Origin: Paramecium sonneborni
Lineage: Eukaryota; Ciliophora; Oligohymenophorea; Peniculida; Parameciidae
Assembly: GCA_905182985.1 (NCBI GenBank)
Contig: CAJJDN010000110.1
Location: 137,635-201,634 of the forward strand
Length of the DNA: 64,000 nt
Reading direction: 5' to 3'
Position 1 is the first letter of the stretch. Each line of letters begins with the position of its first letter. The translations under genes were made by a program, and so were the position numbers. The notes below the pieces were generated by a model. The model was not told the origin of the DNA and did not search any database. It worked only from the letters and a program-made list of their open reading frames with translations. Below, one piece after another: positions 30,171 to 42,716 of the stretch.

Positions 30171-33100
30171 CTATTTGATATTTCGATTAACAATTAGTAA
30201 ATTGATGATTAATTTGATTCATAAACATATGGAGAATAAATTAAAATTAATTCTTACAAACAAATAGAAAATGAATAAGATTAGTCTTTTAAATGCTAAA
30301 TAAATCAGTCTGATGATAATCCTGGATAAATATAGAATAACTTAGGAAAGAATAAATACTATTATTTTAACAGTCCTTAATAAAATTATGATTAATGTGA
30401 AGTATAACCCTAACAATTTAAATAATAATTTAGTATACAATCAAATTAGGGGAATTTTTATATGTATGAACAAAAAAATCTTTAAGATATGAATCAATAA
30501 AAATATTAGTAATAGCCTCAACATCATTAATATAATGAATAAAAGAATTTAGAATATAGCTTAATTACAAACGATTCTCAAAAATAATTAAATATTTAAA
30601 AATAGAGTTCACAATAATAGTTCTATAAGTAATAATAATTCTAAAATGTCCCTAACTTCTAGTAAAATCAATTCGATTAATATTAATATCAATATCACCA
30701 CTAATAATAATAAAACTATTAGAGAATGAATTAGTAAAATTTAAAAATATCAAAATATCTTAATAATAATAATTTTAAAGAGTATCTAATTAAGAAACAT
30801 AAGAAAATTTTAATTCTAAATAAAATGATCTATCCGGCTTGTTGAAATGTAAATGCCAAAAAATAATTCATAAAATAAAAATAATTAATAAAAGTAATAA
30901 ATTCTTTAGGTTCCATAATCGATTATCACTCAAATAAGAAAGGAGGATTAATTTGAAAATCAATATAAACCATATCACAAACTTATTGATTACTTTTTTA
31001 AATATGCAGACATTGAAATTAAAGTTACAAATATAGATTAAATTATTTAACCTCACCTAAATATAATTTAAGAAGAGTTATCAAATTTAAAATTAAAAAT
31101 ATAAACTTAATGTTTAGATTAAGAAGAATATTATTAATAACAGAGGATTTATTAAGTAAAAGAATAATAAGCAAACAATATTTCTTAATTAGATAAAATG
31201 ACAATTCTTCATAGTTGCATAATTAAAGAATTTTTTGAAGAAGCTAATAATAAATAACTAAATATGAAGATTAATTAAAATAATTGCATTCCAAGCAAAA
31301 AGATAATAATAATTATAATTTAGTAATAGGTTTTCCTTAAGAGAACAAGATTATGATGTAAGCATCAAAGAATTAGATAGAATAGGAAAAGGATAAGATA
31401 ATTAAATTAATCTATTGATTAAAAAATGAGATTTAAAGTTTTCAGACAAAGAAATAAAATTCATTGAAAAAAACTTAAAGGTATTAACTGATGATTATCA
31501 AAAAAACAATGATATAATTATTTCTACTTCTACTTATGGTGATTAGAGCCAGATTTAAATATAATCTTAGTAATCAATAGCATGTACATTAGAATATTAA
31601 AATAAGAAGATTTAAATAGTTTATGCTGATATTTCAAATGTTCGATGTGATGCAATAGTAAATTCATGTAATAACAAAATGTCTTTTGGTGATCCCTTAT
31701 AATTAAGTGGTGTAGCTAATAGTATTTTTAGATTGGGAGGAGCATCATATCATTAATTTTGTTTAGACTACATCAATAAATATAATGAATTGAAAATAGG
31801 GAAAGTAGTTACATATAATATGCCTATTGGAAGATAGATTAAAAATATATTAAATGTAGCAACTCCAATTTATTCTAGAGGAGATGAAGCAGATGATGAT
31901 TTGAATAAAATAAAAGATAATATTGAGGCAATATTCAAGGAAATTAAGAATTTAGATGAGAATCTCTGGCTCTTCCAATTTTTGATGGAGGAGCATGTGG
32001 ATATAGTTTTAATTAAGCTGCATAACAAATATTAAATACTACAATAAATTAATTGTATTCATAGTAATTAAATTAAAATACTATAAAAACTATTTATATA
32101 GTAGAGTTAATTGATGTTAAAATTTAAAAGTTAACTTAAATATTAGCATAGATGTTAAAATAACCTGATAAAGAAAGAGAAATTAAATATTAATGGTAAT
32201 GGATAGAGGAAAATATTTATAAAAATTATGATGATGAGGATTTTAATAAATAAATTGATGAAGCATATGAATTATTTTAATTAACAGGATAAGAATAAAA
32301 GGTCCATTTAAAATTTCCATATTCTAAATAACCTGGAACACATATGGTCAATTTTAATAATAATACAGTTTATGATATTTCCTTAAATAAAGAGAAAAGT
32401 TAGTTTCTAAATTTGTTTCTAATACAAGGAAGTTTTATTTTGATTAAGAAGAACTAGATGATTAAGTAAATGAATATCTTTTGCTTTAAGAAATGAGTAA
32501 TATTAATTAGTTTACTATATTTTTAAAAAAACATCTTGTTATTTTTAATGAAGGAGAAATGTATTAAATTAATTAAGATACAAAATTTAGGAGAAATATT
32601 AGACCAACTCCTTATTTAAATTAAAAAAATTAATCAAAAAAGAAAACTAATTATTTAATTGGTAAAAAATATAACTTCAATGAATCTCCTCATTAAATTT
32701 CATAATTAATTAATAAGAAAAACAAAAATAATATATTTACACTTTCTTCATTCGAAGGAAATCGCAACGAAAATATTTTTAAAAAAATCTAATCAGGATT
32801 AAATAAATCTATCTTGTTTTATTAATTTGAAGTCCCTTATTTCCCAGATGAGTAAATGGAGATATTTTAAGAATTTATAGAATAGATCTCTTTATAAACT
32901 TAAGGAAAATTCCTTTAGGGAGAAAAAATAACTGTTAAAATTTTTGATAAAAAATAACAAAAAATTTAAAATTATATTAAAATAAATATAAAAACAAGTA
33001 AAGTAATATCCAAAAGATTGGCAACCACAATATGATCAAAATTTTATTAAAGTCCCTCTTTAACCAGTATCTAAAGAATATAAAAAAATATCAGATTTAT

Positions 33101-33632
33101 TAAGGAAGGAACCATTTATGAGATTTACAGAATTTAAAATAAATCTTTATGGGATAATTACATAATTGAAAAAAATAAATTGATTGAAATATATAAACAA
33201 CAAAATGAGTTTTTAAAGAGATCGAAAAGTATTTATGGCATGGTGTAAGAAATTAGCATCCTAAAGTTGTTTATTCAGGTTTGAAGGAAGCATTTGATTA
33301 GACCTATAGTTAAGTAAAAATTATTTTAGAATAATCCTTAGGTTGGTCTGTGGGGAGCTGGTATCTATTTTGCTGAAAACGCTAGTTATTATAGAAATTT
33401 CTCCTATTAATTAAAATAGTAAGATGATTCAAAAAATGTCGGCAAGCTTGTATTTTTATGTTGTTTGGTAACAACTGGAAAAGTTGAAATAAAGCAACAA
33501 GATAATTCTATTAAAAGACCATCCTAAGGTTATGATTGTGTATCAGGTTTCACTAATGGTAGTAATGTTTTTATTCTATACTCAATGGACATAAGAAGAG
33601 CATATCCAGCATATGAAATAGTTTATTCATGA
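30171..33632 (+). CDS. Macro-WWE-PARP domain ADP-ribosyltransferase (some frames unresolved)
   Basis: The 5' half is Q/N-rich. From about 31615 a macro domain is clear (VRCDAIVNSCN, IFRLGGASYH, NVATPIYSRGD, LALPIFDGGACGYS). It is followed by a WWE domain near 32190-32400 (YQWQWIEENI, HMVNFNNNTVYDI) and a PARP catalytic domain near 33120-33632: KSLWDNYIIEKN, YLWHGVRNQHPKVVY, VGLWGAGIYFAENASYY, RAYPAYEIVYS. WWE binds iso-ADP-ribose or ADP-ribose chains, macro binds or removes ADP-ribose, PARP adds it. The usual catalytic Glu before the last strand is replaced by a hydrophobic residue, suggesting mono-ADP-ribosylation. The start codon is not settled (first in-frame ATG 30462), and one frame change near 31970 is not explained by an intron. 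Confidence 0.8.
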
Positions 33633-34453
33633 GGATTTATATTGATATCATTTATTTAGAAGTTTAAGTTAAATATTTAATAATTTCTATTTCAAATTTC
33701 TTACAATAAAAAAAATCTTTTAACTTTTGTTTTCAATATTTATTGATAACATTTTTTGATTTACTTAAACAGTTTCATTATTTTTATCTCAATCAAACAA
33801 GATCTTATGAAATTAATAATTTATTTATTCATTAGTAACTGTATCATTAAATTTTAGAAATGATTTCAATTTGTTAAAAGTATTTTAAATTAAAGTAAGT
33901 TATGAAGCATCAAACTTTACTCTTAAATATTAAGATTAAATATTTATCAAATATTAATTCTAGAGTAATTAAGAGTATTTTATTGAAATAATTAAACATT
34001 TGCTAATTTTCATAGAGATCTACTACGGAAGTAAATTATTGAAATTGGTTATGATAAAAAATGAAAATAGTTTAAATATCATAAAAATTTTAAGATGAAA
34101 TTATATGAAGAATAAAATAATATTGGTAATTTAATAGCAGGTTAAAAAAATTGGAAAAACAAAATAAATTACAATTAATGATATTAATAGAATTTAGTCA
34201 TCCAATTCAATTATTGGCAGAGTACCATCTATCATTTTATAATTAATTTGTTTAGAATGATATTTTAATTATAAAGCATATTAGTATTTATAAAATTTAT
34301 ATGATATCTAAATTTGTATGAATGATAGTAATTTTGTGATCCATAGAAAAATAAGAGATTGTCAACTTATATTGAATTTAATTTAGTAATATAAATGTGA
34401 AAGTTGTTGAGAGTTTACAAAGAAATGATTATAAATGAATAGTATATTTATTA
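33633..34453. other. Intergenic, nothing recognised
   Basis: About 820 AT-rich bases. A 28-codon frame near 34096 and other fragments look like chance or relic sequence; no domain seen. Confidence 0.4.
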
Positions 34454-37400
34454 ATGGAAATAAATAAAGTTCAAAATAAAGCAAAATATGAATCATTTGA
34501 TTATGGATAGTATGAGAAGTTAAAGAAACTCTTTCATGATCCTAGTTTTGAACCAATATAAGTTGAGGAATTAGATTTATCAAATGAAAAGGCAAGTCAG
34601 ATGCCTAATGTATTATGTTTACAACTGTTAACACATCTGAAGGTTTTGGTATTGAGTGGAAATCAAATACAAAGATTTCCTGGAAGATTAGTAGCAAAAG
34701 AATTGTAGTGTCTTACAATTTTAGATCTTTCAAACAATCTAATTGAAGAATTAGATGATATTGCAGATATGAACTTACCCCATTTATCAGTTTTAGATTA
34801 TTAGGGAAATTATGCATGTTCATATTTATTAAGGATAACTTAAATATAATAATTGTTATGTCCAAAGAGATATGTCAAATATAATCCAGTTAAAGTATTT
34901 ACAGCATCATATAATCAACTTCCAGTTTGTAGACTAACAGAAGCTTAATATTAGGAGGAGAAGAAATGTTTAAGATCTATATAAAGAGCACCAGAAGAAT
35001 TTAAACCAGAAGAATTAATGAATACTGTTTCTAAGTTTTCACATAAAAATACATTGGGGAAGTTTTGTTTAGAAATGTGTCCAGTTCCTAGAAAAACTAG
35101 ATTTAAGAATTTAGAATATTTGAATGGAACTTAAATATCGAAAATGGATATTATGAGAGTTACAGGAGTAGATAATTATAAGTTGGCTTTAGAAGTAGAG
35201 AATTCGGAGACATAAAAGTATAAACATGCTAAAAAATCTAAATTACATAATGAATATATATAGAAATATATTAAAAGAGTATAAAGATTGTTGGAAGAAA
35301 AACCATCTAATGATCCTGATGAAATATTAAAAGCAAAAAAAGTAAAAAAATTGGATTAAAAGAAATTTTCTGTTTGGGAAACTCCTTTAGATGTTTAATA
35401 CAAGGATTCTGAATTTACAATAGGGATAGAGGAATTTAAATAATAAAAGAAAGAATTTGAAGAATAAAAAAAGTAAAAGTTAGAGAGGAGACATAGAAAA
35501 TAAATAGAGAGAATAAAAAAGAAACATCCATCATTTGAAGAGAGTGAAAGTGATCATGAGATTAGAAGGATGTATTTGACTAGTAAAGTAAAACCTAAAA
35601 TGAATTTAAGTAGAGATGAGGATAGAATATACAGATCTTCAGAAAGTTCATTGAGTGAAGGAGATAGTCCTTAAGAAAGATCAAGTACAAGTTAAGAAAG
35701 TATAGAAATGAAGGGACCAAAATCAGTAGCTAAAGTAGAAGCTAAACCAATTAGTTATTATAGAAAGAAACCAAAAGAAGAAAGTAAGAGCAAAGAAATT
35801 GTATAATAAAGGAAAATTCAGTAGTAGAATAGATAATAAAGAATAGAAATGATGATAGAAAATGAGAGTAGTGAAAGTGATTAAGAAAGTAGAAAATAAG
35901 TAAAGAAATCATCTACTTAATAACTATTGAAGAGTAATATTAAATAATAAACAAATTCTCCAGTTGGAATTCCTTAATAAACAATTCCTGCATAAAAAAT
36001 AATAACTAAGATGTTACATGATGAAAATAGAAATACATTTGATTTGGGTAATAAATTAAGTGCATAACATCCAGTTATAAGAGAAGGAGAATACAAAGAG
36101 TAATAATTTTAAAGAATGCTTAAAGTAAAAGAAGCAGCACAGAAAGAGAGATAGGAATTAGAATAAATAAGAAAACCAGTTACTGCTTAACCATAGGTAA
36201 GATAGAAAGTGAATAGAGTGATAGTTGATGGTTAGAAGAAGAAAGCTTTACCTACTCCATAAAGAGAACTTGTTAAATTGCATGGTGATTTAGATAAAGC
36301 TGAATTTTAGAGAATTCAAATTCCATTAGAAGAAATGATTCCGACAGAAGAGTAAGGAGTGCCAGAGAGATTTAGATAAGAATTTCTATATAATGTTGAT
36401 AGTGAAACATATAAAGAATTGTTACATTATAAAGGTATCTTAGAAGAGAGTTTGAATCTTAAGGAAGCATGGAAAGAAATGGATGCTAAATTAGAAATAT
36501 TGGGAGCTACTAAACCTGATAAGGAATTAAGATTCAAGGCTAATGATTATAATGCTGTTCATACATATCTTAAAGCTAAATATAAAGATAAAATAAGTCC
36601 ATATGAAATGAGAGAAATCATTTATGGAGCTAATGATTATGATTTATAAGCAGAGCCTAGAATCTAAGAAAAAGATATTATGAAAAGATTGGAATAAGAA
36701 GATGTTACTTAGGAAGAAAGATAGGTCTTATATAAATGGATAGAAATTTTGGATGACATTAGATTGAAATAGACAAAAACAGATGATAAGAGATTAAGAA
36801 GAATTGAAATTAAGGAAATTGAAAGAGCATAATCATTTGCACATCTGTAAAACTTTTCATTATTTAACTAGTGCTTATCATTATTAAAAGTTAAAAAAGT
36901 ATGTATCTGCTGATAAACTTTAAAAATATGTAAAAATGATGGGGATTCCATTAAATGAAATTTTAAATCAAGATAATTAAAAGTTAAAGACAGGATAAAA
37001 GAAAAAGACTGAAGTTGTTAATAGATAGAATTTCTAATAAACAAAAGTACAAGCTTAAAAGAAAGATAAAGAATAAAAGGATTTGGCAAAGTAGATGATG
37101 CAAATAGAGGAAGATAAGGCAAAGATGTTGAAGGAATATGAGGAAATAAATTAATAAAGATACAGTAACATAAAAGCTGAAATAATGAGTGATACTGGTA
37201 ATTTGGCTACAAATGATCCATATTATTTAAAGTGTCTTAGCAAATTGGAATAAGATAAAGTGGATGTCTTAAATAAAGTAGCAAAATACAACATTCCTTT
37301 TGAGAACATGGTTGAATAGAATTTAAGAAAGTTATAAGATTAATTCATAACAACTTAAGGTCCAACAGATTTAGAAGAATAAATGATGAAGTATCTATTA

Positions 37401-37626
37401 TTAAATATAAAAAATTAGATATGCATCTGAGTTTAAAGAGAAGATTAAATAGAGAGAACGATTACAGTAGAACATAAATAAACATATAAGTGAGACATAG
37501 AAGAAGTTGGATGAATTTTGGATGTGGGAAGCTAAAGAGAGAGAATTAAGAGATGATAAAGTAGCTAGTTTAATGAGATAAATAAAGAGATTGGAATTGG
37601 ATGATTAATAAACTATATAATTTTGA
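34454..37626 (+). CDS. Leucine-rich-repeat protein with long charged tail, 1039 aa
   Basis: Introns 36847-36871 (25 nt) and 37391-37418 (28 nt) give 3120 = 1040 codons. The first 150 residues contain LRRs (VEELDLSNEKASQMPN, LKVLVLSGNQIQRFPG, LTILDLSNNLIEELDD, LSVLDYQGN), then a cap-like segment. The rest is highly charged and helical with predicted coiled coils. The LRR type resembles ciliary or cytoskeletal LRR proteins, but the partner is unknown. Its TGA lies 10 bases from the stop of the convergent MATE gene. Confidence 0.8.
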
Positions 37627-37636
37627 TAAGATTTTA

Positions 37637-39135
37637 TCAATTGATTGATTGCTTGAGTTGATTGGTTTCATCAGTTACTTCAATAAACATTTTGGTTGCA
37701 CTCTTTTCCCAATTCAAGAGTATCAATCTTAAGAATAAGACTACAGCACTCACTGATAATCCACATGCCCATCCAAACCATAGACCTTTTAATCCATATT
37801 ATTAATAATATCCCCAATAGATTCCAGTACCTATTCCAATTGCATATTAACATAATAATTAAACATTTATAGTGAATGCTACTTCTCCTAATGCTCCCAA
37901 TAGATTAGCTAACATTATTTGCATACCACCTATTGTAAGAGTAGGTAAGAATAATTTTAAATTATTAGATAAAATAAGAGATGTCTCATTATCCATATAA
38001 AATAAAGCAATCCATTGTTATTTAAAAACTACCAATAAAAAACTTAATAATATTCCAGTCATTAAACTTGTTGCTAAATAATGCCATACATGTTTTCTTC
38101 CTTTTTCATATTCCTAATCTTTGAATAATCTTCTAATTCTTTAAGCAGCTGTCATAGATACACCCAAAAAAAACATATATAATGCTTAAGCTGTGAAGAT
38201 CAGACAAACACATACTGAAAATTCTTCATATGTTAACCATAATGCTACAAACCCCATTATTTCAAAAGACACATTTTACAAATAGTTTTTAAATGAAGAA
38301 TGTAATAATCCATATGAAAATTAAAATATTGACTTTAAACTTCTTCTATCCCATTCTATCCATGCTGGATGATTTTTTTAGTATTTAAAAATGTATATAT
38401 ATAGTAATAATGATGAAGTACAACTTGAAAAGTTTTTACACCATGCAGCTCCTCTTATTCCAAGATCTAAATATACTATCAATTATTTAGATAAATAAAT
38501 ATGTAAAATCTTAATTTATTTATGAATTTTCTTACTGTTGTAAATATTTGAATTACTAAGACTGGATAATCTATGCCCATAGATTTCAAATAATTCTTTG
38601 TACAATCAAAATATGTAAATGCATACAAAGCTGGTAACATCTCCCATACATATTAAATAGCTTTCTAAGCTACAATTCTTTTATATTTTAAATAACCTAC
38701 ATTGGAATATTAAATTATGAAAGGATATATGTTGAAAAAGCTATTGCTGGAGTTATCACTATCAAAAATACTCCATTCAATAATAAAGATCTCTAATATG
38801 AGATCCCAATCTTAACATAATGGTGTGATTTAAACTATCTAGACATCAATGTTGTTATGCTAGAATTCATACAAAGTAATAAGCCTTTTACTAATAAATT
38901 CACATATATAGTTCCAAAACCTATCCCAATCACATCTTTAATTATTATAAATTATTACTGTCTCTCCCTATTATGAAATACATATTCACTAACGTTGTTA
39001 GTATACTCAATTCCTATTTTCATAAATATCTATCTTTACCATTCCAATTACAGTTGGTAATGCTTTTACCAATAATGTTTCAAAACTGGACAGAAATTGA
39101 GAAAACGTTGTGATTTCTATATTCTCCTCTGTCAT
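37637..39135 (-). CDS. MATE family multidrug/organic cation efflux transporter
   Basis: About 440-460 aa after several short introns (one at the 5' end of 26 nt, another of 23 nt). Twelve-helix character. Family segments seen: GIGFGTIYVNLL, CMNSSITTLMSRQF, TYFDCTKNYLKSMG (equivalent of the MATE C-lobe entry with Q/R-L-G-IxxP), GIRGAAWCKN, FFLGVSMTAAQRI, TLTIGGMQIMLANLLGALG, GLKGLWFGWACGLSVSA. MATE proteins export cations or drugs in exchange for H+ or Na+. Not every junction was resolved. Confidence 0.87.
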
Positions 39136-39224
39136 CTATAACCAATTATATAATAAATAAGAATATAAATTTTTATATACCACCTTTATCCATTTAAAAT
39201 AATCAATTTCGTATTCCTATTACA

Positions 39225-39561
39225 TCAATGACTATTGCTAAATATCGGAGGTAATTAATTAGCTTTAACCTTATCAAAATCTATGTTTCTCTCTTTCCCT
39301 TAATCGATCTCTCCTAAAACTGCTACAGTATCTCCTCTTATCACTTACAATCCTGCATTTAAAAATTTAACACCACTTTCTATTGAAAATACTCTTTCTT
39401 CACTATTTTACAATACACAATTCATTGCTTAATCTATTCCTATTAGAATCCATTTAATATATCATTATATTATACCCACAAAACACTCTCCCATCTGTTG
39501 TTATAGCCTAAACTTTCTTATTAAGCATTATTTCAAATGGATTCACACCTTCTTTATACAT
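39225..39561 (-). CDS. LSM8: LSM8-like Sm-fold protein
   Basis: 103 aa. Sm1 motif: LNKKVQAITTDGRVFCG and a FDQ-like GIDQAMNCVL; Sm2 motif: LQVIRGDTVAVLGEID. The spacing and the ERVFS segment fit LSM8, the subunit that defines the nuclear LSM2-8 ring binding the U6 snRNA 3' end. The single 25-nt intron needed (39451-39475) keeps frame (312 = 104 codons) but ends in ATG rather than AG. Start is 43 bases from the stop of the neighbouring SRD5A-like gene. Confidence 0.85.
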
Positions 39562-39603
39562 ATATTTTCAAAAAATATTATTATTATATGAAAACAATTT
39601 ATA

Positions 39604-40395
39604 TCACAAAATATAAGGAATTATGGCTTTTCGTTATTTAGGGTAGTTGTGGAATTTATTTTTATACCATTTATGGGTTGAAATTGCTCTAGCTGAAAGA
39701 ATTGATAAAGTTGAAAAGAAAAATAAGAATCCACTCCATTATCCACTAACCAAAAAATATCCAAACCTTTTTGTTTATTTTTTTATTTATACCATTCAAT
39801 TATTTCCCCTAAATAGTGACCAGATGATACTAATTCAAATAAATTGCCAAATGGAATTTTGTATTCATTAGAATTTATTTTCTTTAAATTTCTCAATATA
39901 TTATCACATTTGATATTAGAGGTCATTCCATAAAGAAATACAAGGAGACCTAAAAGAATTCTTAAATAATCAAAAATTTGGAATTAATGATCTTGATTTA
40001 AATGAGTTGATATTTATAAATATCCATTACAAGTAGTGAATAAGATAGCACTAGTAACAACTTCAATAGGAATGGGTCTAGCAAATGGAGATAATCTTAA
40101 TTGATAATTAAATTATTGATTACCTTAAAGGATAGATGATTACTCTGTTGAAGTAATGAGTAACAAACAATATAATTGGTAAACTATTTAAATCAAACTT
40201 AATGTCTGAAAGAAAATAAATAAACCATATTAAATTAGGACATTCATAAAGTATCCATCCTAATTTTGATGGTAAAGTCAACTTCATATAATGAGAAAGA
40301 TGTTTGCCATATCCAATTTTAAGAAGATCGGCAGTCCAAGCTGCAAAACTAAACCCTAAAATAATAATAATGGAGATGAATTAAAAATCAAACAT
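39604..40395 (-). CDS. Steroid 5-alpha-reductase-like membrane protein (SRD5A/DET2)
   Basis: 245 aa; introns 40096-40123 (28 nt) and 39767-39792 (26 nt) give 738 = 246 codons. The C-terminal signature is strong: YKIPFGNLFELVSSGHYLGE, IIEWFGYFL, STHKWYKNKFHNYPKQRKA. The N-terminal part has hydrophobic helices. The family reduces an enone double bond of steroids or related lipids with NADPH in the ER. Substrate in this ciliate unknown. Confidence 0.88.
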
Positions 40396-40594
40396 AATTA
40401 AATAATATTATTATATTTGCTTAATTAGAATATCTAATTCTTCAAAGAATAAGATATTAATTAATTAATTTTAATTAATCTATTAGAATAGGCTCCACTA
40501 ATTAAAAATGTAAAGAGTTATTACAATACTAATTATAAATTAAACTTTTAATAATGTATATAAAATTTTATTAATAAAGTTAATTAACGTTGAA

Positions 40595-41691
40595 ATGCAT
40601 ACTGTTTAATTAATACAACCATTAAGGTAAGTTTCACCACAAGCGATAGAAGCTTTAAAATCGTTAGAGTAATTATAAACTATTTCAAATACAAAAATAG
40701 TTAAAAGAATTACTACCACATCTCCAATCAAATAATTTTTCTTGAATGGTAGATAATTAACAGTGTTTGGAAATAATAGTCATACAAAAATAATTTAATC
40801 ACCATCTTCTTATTAACCTATTCATTAAACTGATCGAGTATAACCATAACATAATAGAAATATTTCATTTGAAATGCAAAACTTTAAAAAGTAGGTCTAA
40901 GATAATATATTACTCTAAACTGTTATTTCAAAATATGAATCTTCTCCTAAAATGAGTACTCCAGTTAAAAATTCTGGAACTTAAACACCTACAATGTTTA
41001 ATCGTAATTCATGCGATAATATAAATGTATTAAAGGAATAAAATAAATGTGATTCAATTGAAAATAAGTCTCCATAAGTAAATTTGATTCAAAAAAAGAA
41101 ATTAATTTTAAATCAAATTTTACAACTAGATAATGAAATTAAATTAATGTAAGATGAAGAAGCTAAAAGAAAATTAGACCCATTAAGATAAAAAACATCA
41201 AATTAAACATCCATAGCTCCAATTTCAATTAGAGAATCATTAGAAAAATAAGCAAGTACTAGTACTTTTATGTAAAAATTAAATGAATGGATGAAAAAAA
41301 AGAAAACTTCTCATATTGATGAAAAAATAGAAGAATAAAATAATTCTATTTTAAATTCAGCTTCAAGGGATGTATGATTATGTATAATATTTAGTATACT
41401 TTTAAAGGAAATTTAACAACTAAAGAACGTAATTATGAATCATTTTATGATCGTAATAAGAAATGGTAAAGAAGAGTAAATGCAAAAAAATAAAAAATGA
41501 AAACTTAAAAATCTATGATATAATTAAAAAAAGAATCAAAATCTCCAAATTAAAAGGTTTGTAGACCAAATTCCTCTGAATTAAATTGTTGGATAAGAGG
41601 AAAAGAATTAAAGAACTCTCAATCGCCTCAATAAAATAAATAAAAATAAAATAAGATATAGTAATAATTGGCAAAAAAATTACGTTTTTGA
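40595..41691 (+). CDS. Hypothetical Ser/Lys/Gln-rich protein, 357 aa
   Basis: One 23-nt intron at 41372-41394 gives 1074 = 358 codons. The protein is polar, basic and rich in Ser, Thr, Gln and Lys, with SPKMSTPVK- and KSPQ-type sites that could be proline-directed phosphosites. No domain recognised. The C-terminal 60 residues are strongly basic. Confidence 0.6.
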
Positions 41692-41965
41692 ATAAATATT
41701 ATCATTCAAGTTTTATTTATTTTATTCTGTTTTGTAGGAGAATATTATCATATATATTTACATAAGATTAAATATTATATCTTTAATAATTATTTAATTT
41801 AAAAATAATTCATAATTATATGATAAATATCGAATGAGTTAAATAGATTAAGAAGATTTAAAAGTTTAGATTTAATTAAAGTGAGATATTAAATAAAAAA
41901 GACTATTTGTTTTTTGTATAGTATAATTTTAGTAAATAAATAAATAATAATAATATTTTTAATTA

Positions 41966-42687
41966 ATGATAGTATTTTGTGCTAATTCATTGCCTTAAGT
42001 AATAGCAAATTAAGGTCTTAGATAATTTTAGGTAATATTACAAAATTTGAAACCTTAAATAATTGTTAATTAATGTGGAGGTGATATTGAAACAAGATCG
42101 CATTATTTTATAAATCATTTAAGTAAATTGAATGAACCAATTCATTTAATTGGTTATGGGATAGCTGGATTAGATTTAAGATATGCATTAAATTAGAATA
42201 ATAATATAAGAGCAAAATCTTTAATCACAATAGGTACACCTCATAGAGGATCAATATTAAGTGATTTGTATAGAAGAAAAAGAATAGAAGATGATGTAAT
42301 TGAACCAATTTGCAGAGTATTAGGTGTTAAAAAAAATTACTTTGAAGAAATCAATACTGAAAATATAAGAGATTTCAATTTGGTGACCAGAAATAAAGAA
42401 AATATTAAGGTAAATAAAATTGGAATACAAAGTATTTTAGTTTGAATGCAGAGACTGAAATTGGTTAAATGTCATAAATATATTAAGCAAGTGGAACAAT
42501 TATTGAAAGTGAAAAAGAATATCCAGTAGAAAGTGGATCTGATGGAGTATTTGCTCATAATGAAACTAAATGGGGATAACATGTTGCTACATTAGATTGT
42601 GATCATGGAGCTATGATTGGAGTACCTGATCCAAGAATTGGTGAATAAACTGTGGATATAATTTAATAATTGATCTAAGATATATGA
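41966..42687 (+). CDS. Lipase-fold alpha/beta-hydrolase lacking the nucleophilic Ser
   Basis: 232 aa; intron 42409-42431 (23 nt) gives 699 = 233 codons. Matches the triacylglycerol lipase-like family: IHLIGYGIAGLDLRYAL at the nucleophile elbow, SLITIGTPHRGS, ESGSDGVFAH (acid) and LDCDHGAMIG (His). In active relatives the elbow reads G-H-S-x-G-G; here it is G-Y-G-I-A-G, so the Ser is Gly. Asp and His are kept. It is probably a catalytically inactive homologue. No signal peptide evident. Its stop is 29 bases from the stop of the next, convergent gene. Confidence 0.85.
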
Positions 42688-42716
42688 TCAAATAAAATGC
42701 ATATTATATTATTTTA

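Noticed and set aside
39622..39871. Plus-strand frame starting MAFRYLGQLWN
   Set aside because: Antisense to the C-terminus of the SRD5A-like gene, which has a strong family signature.
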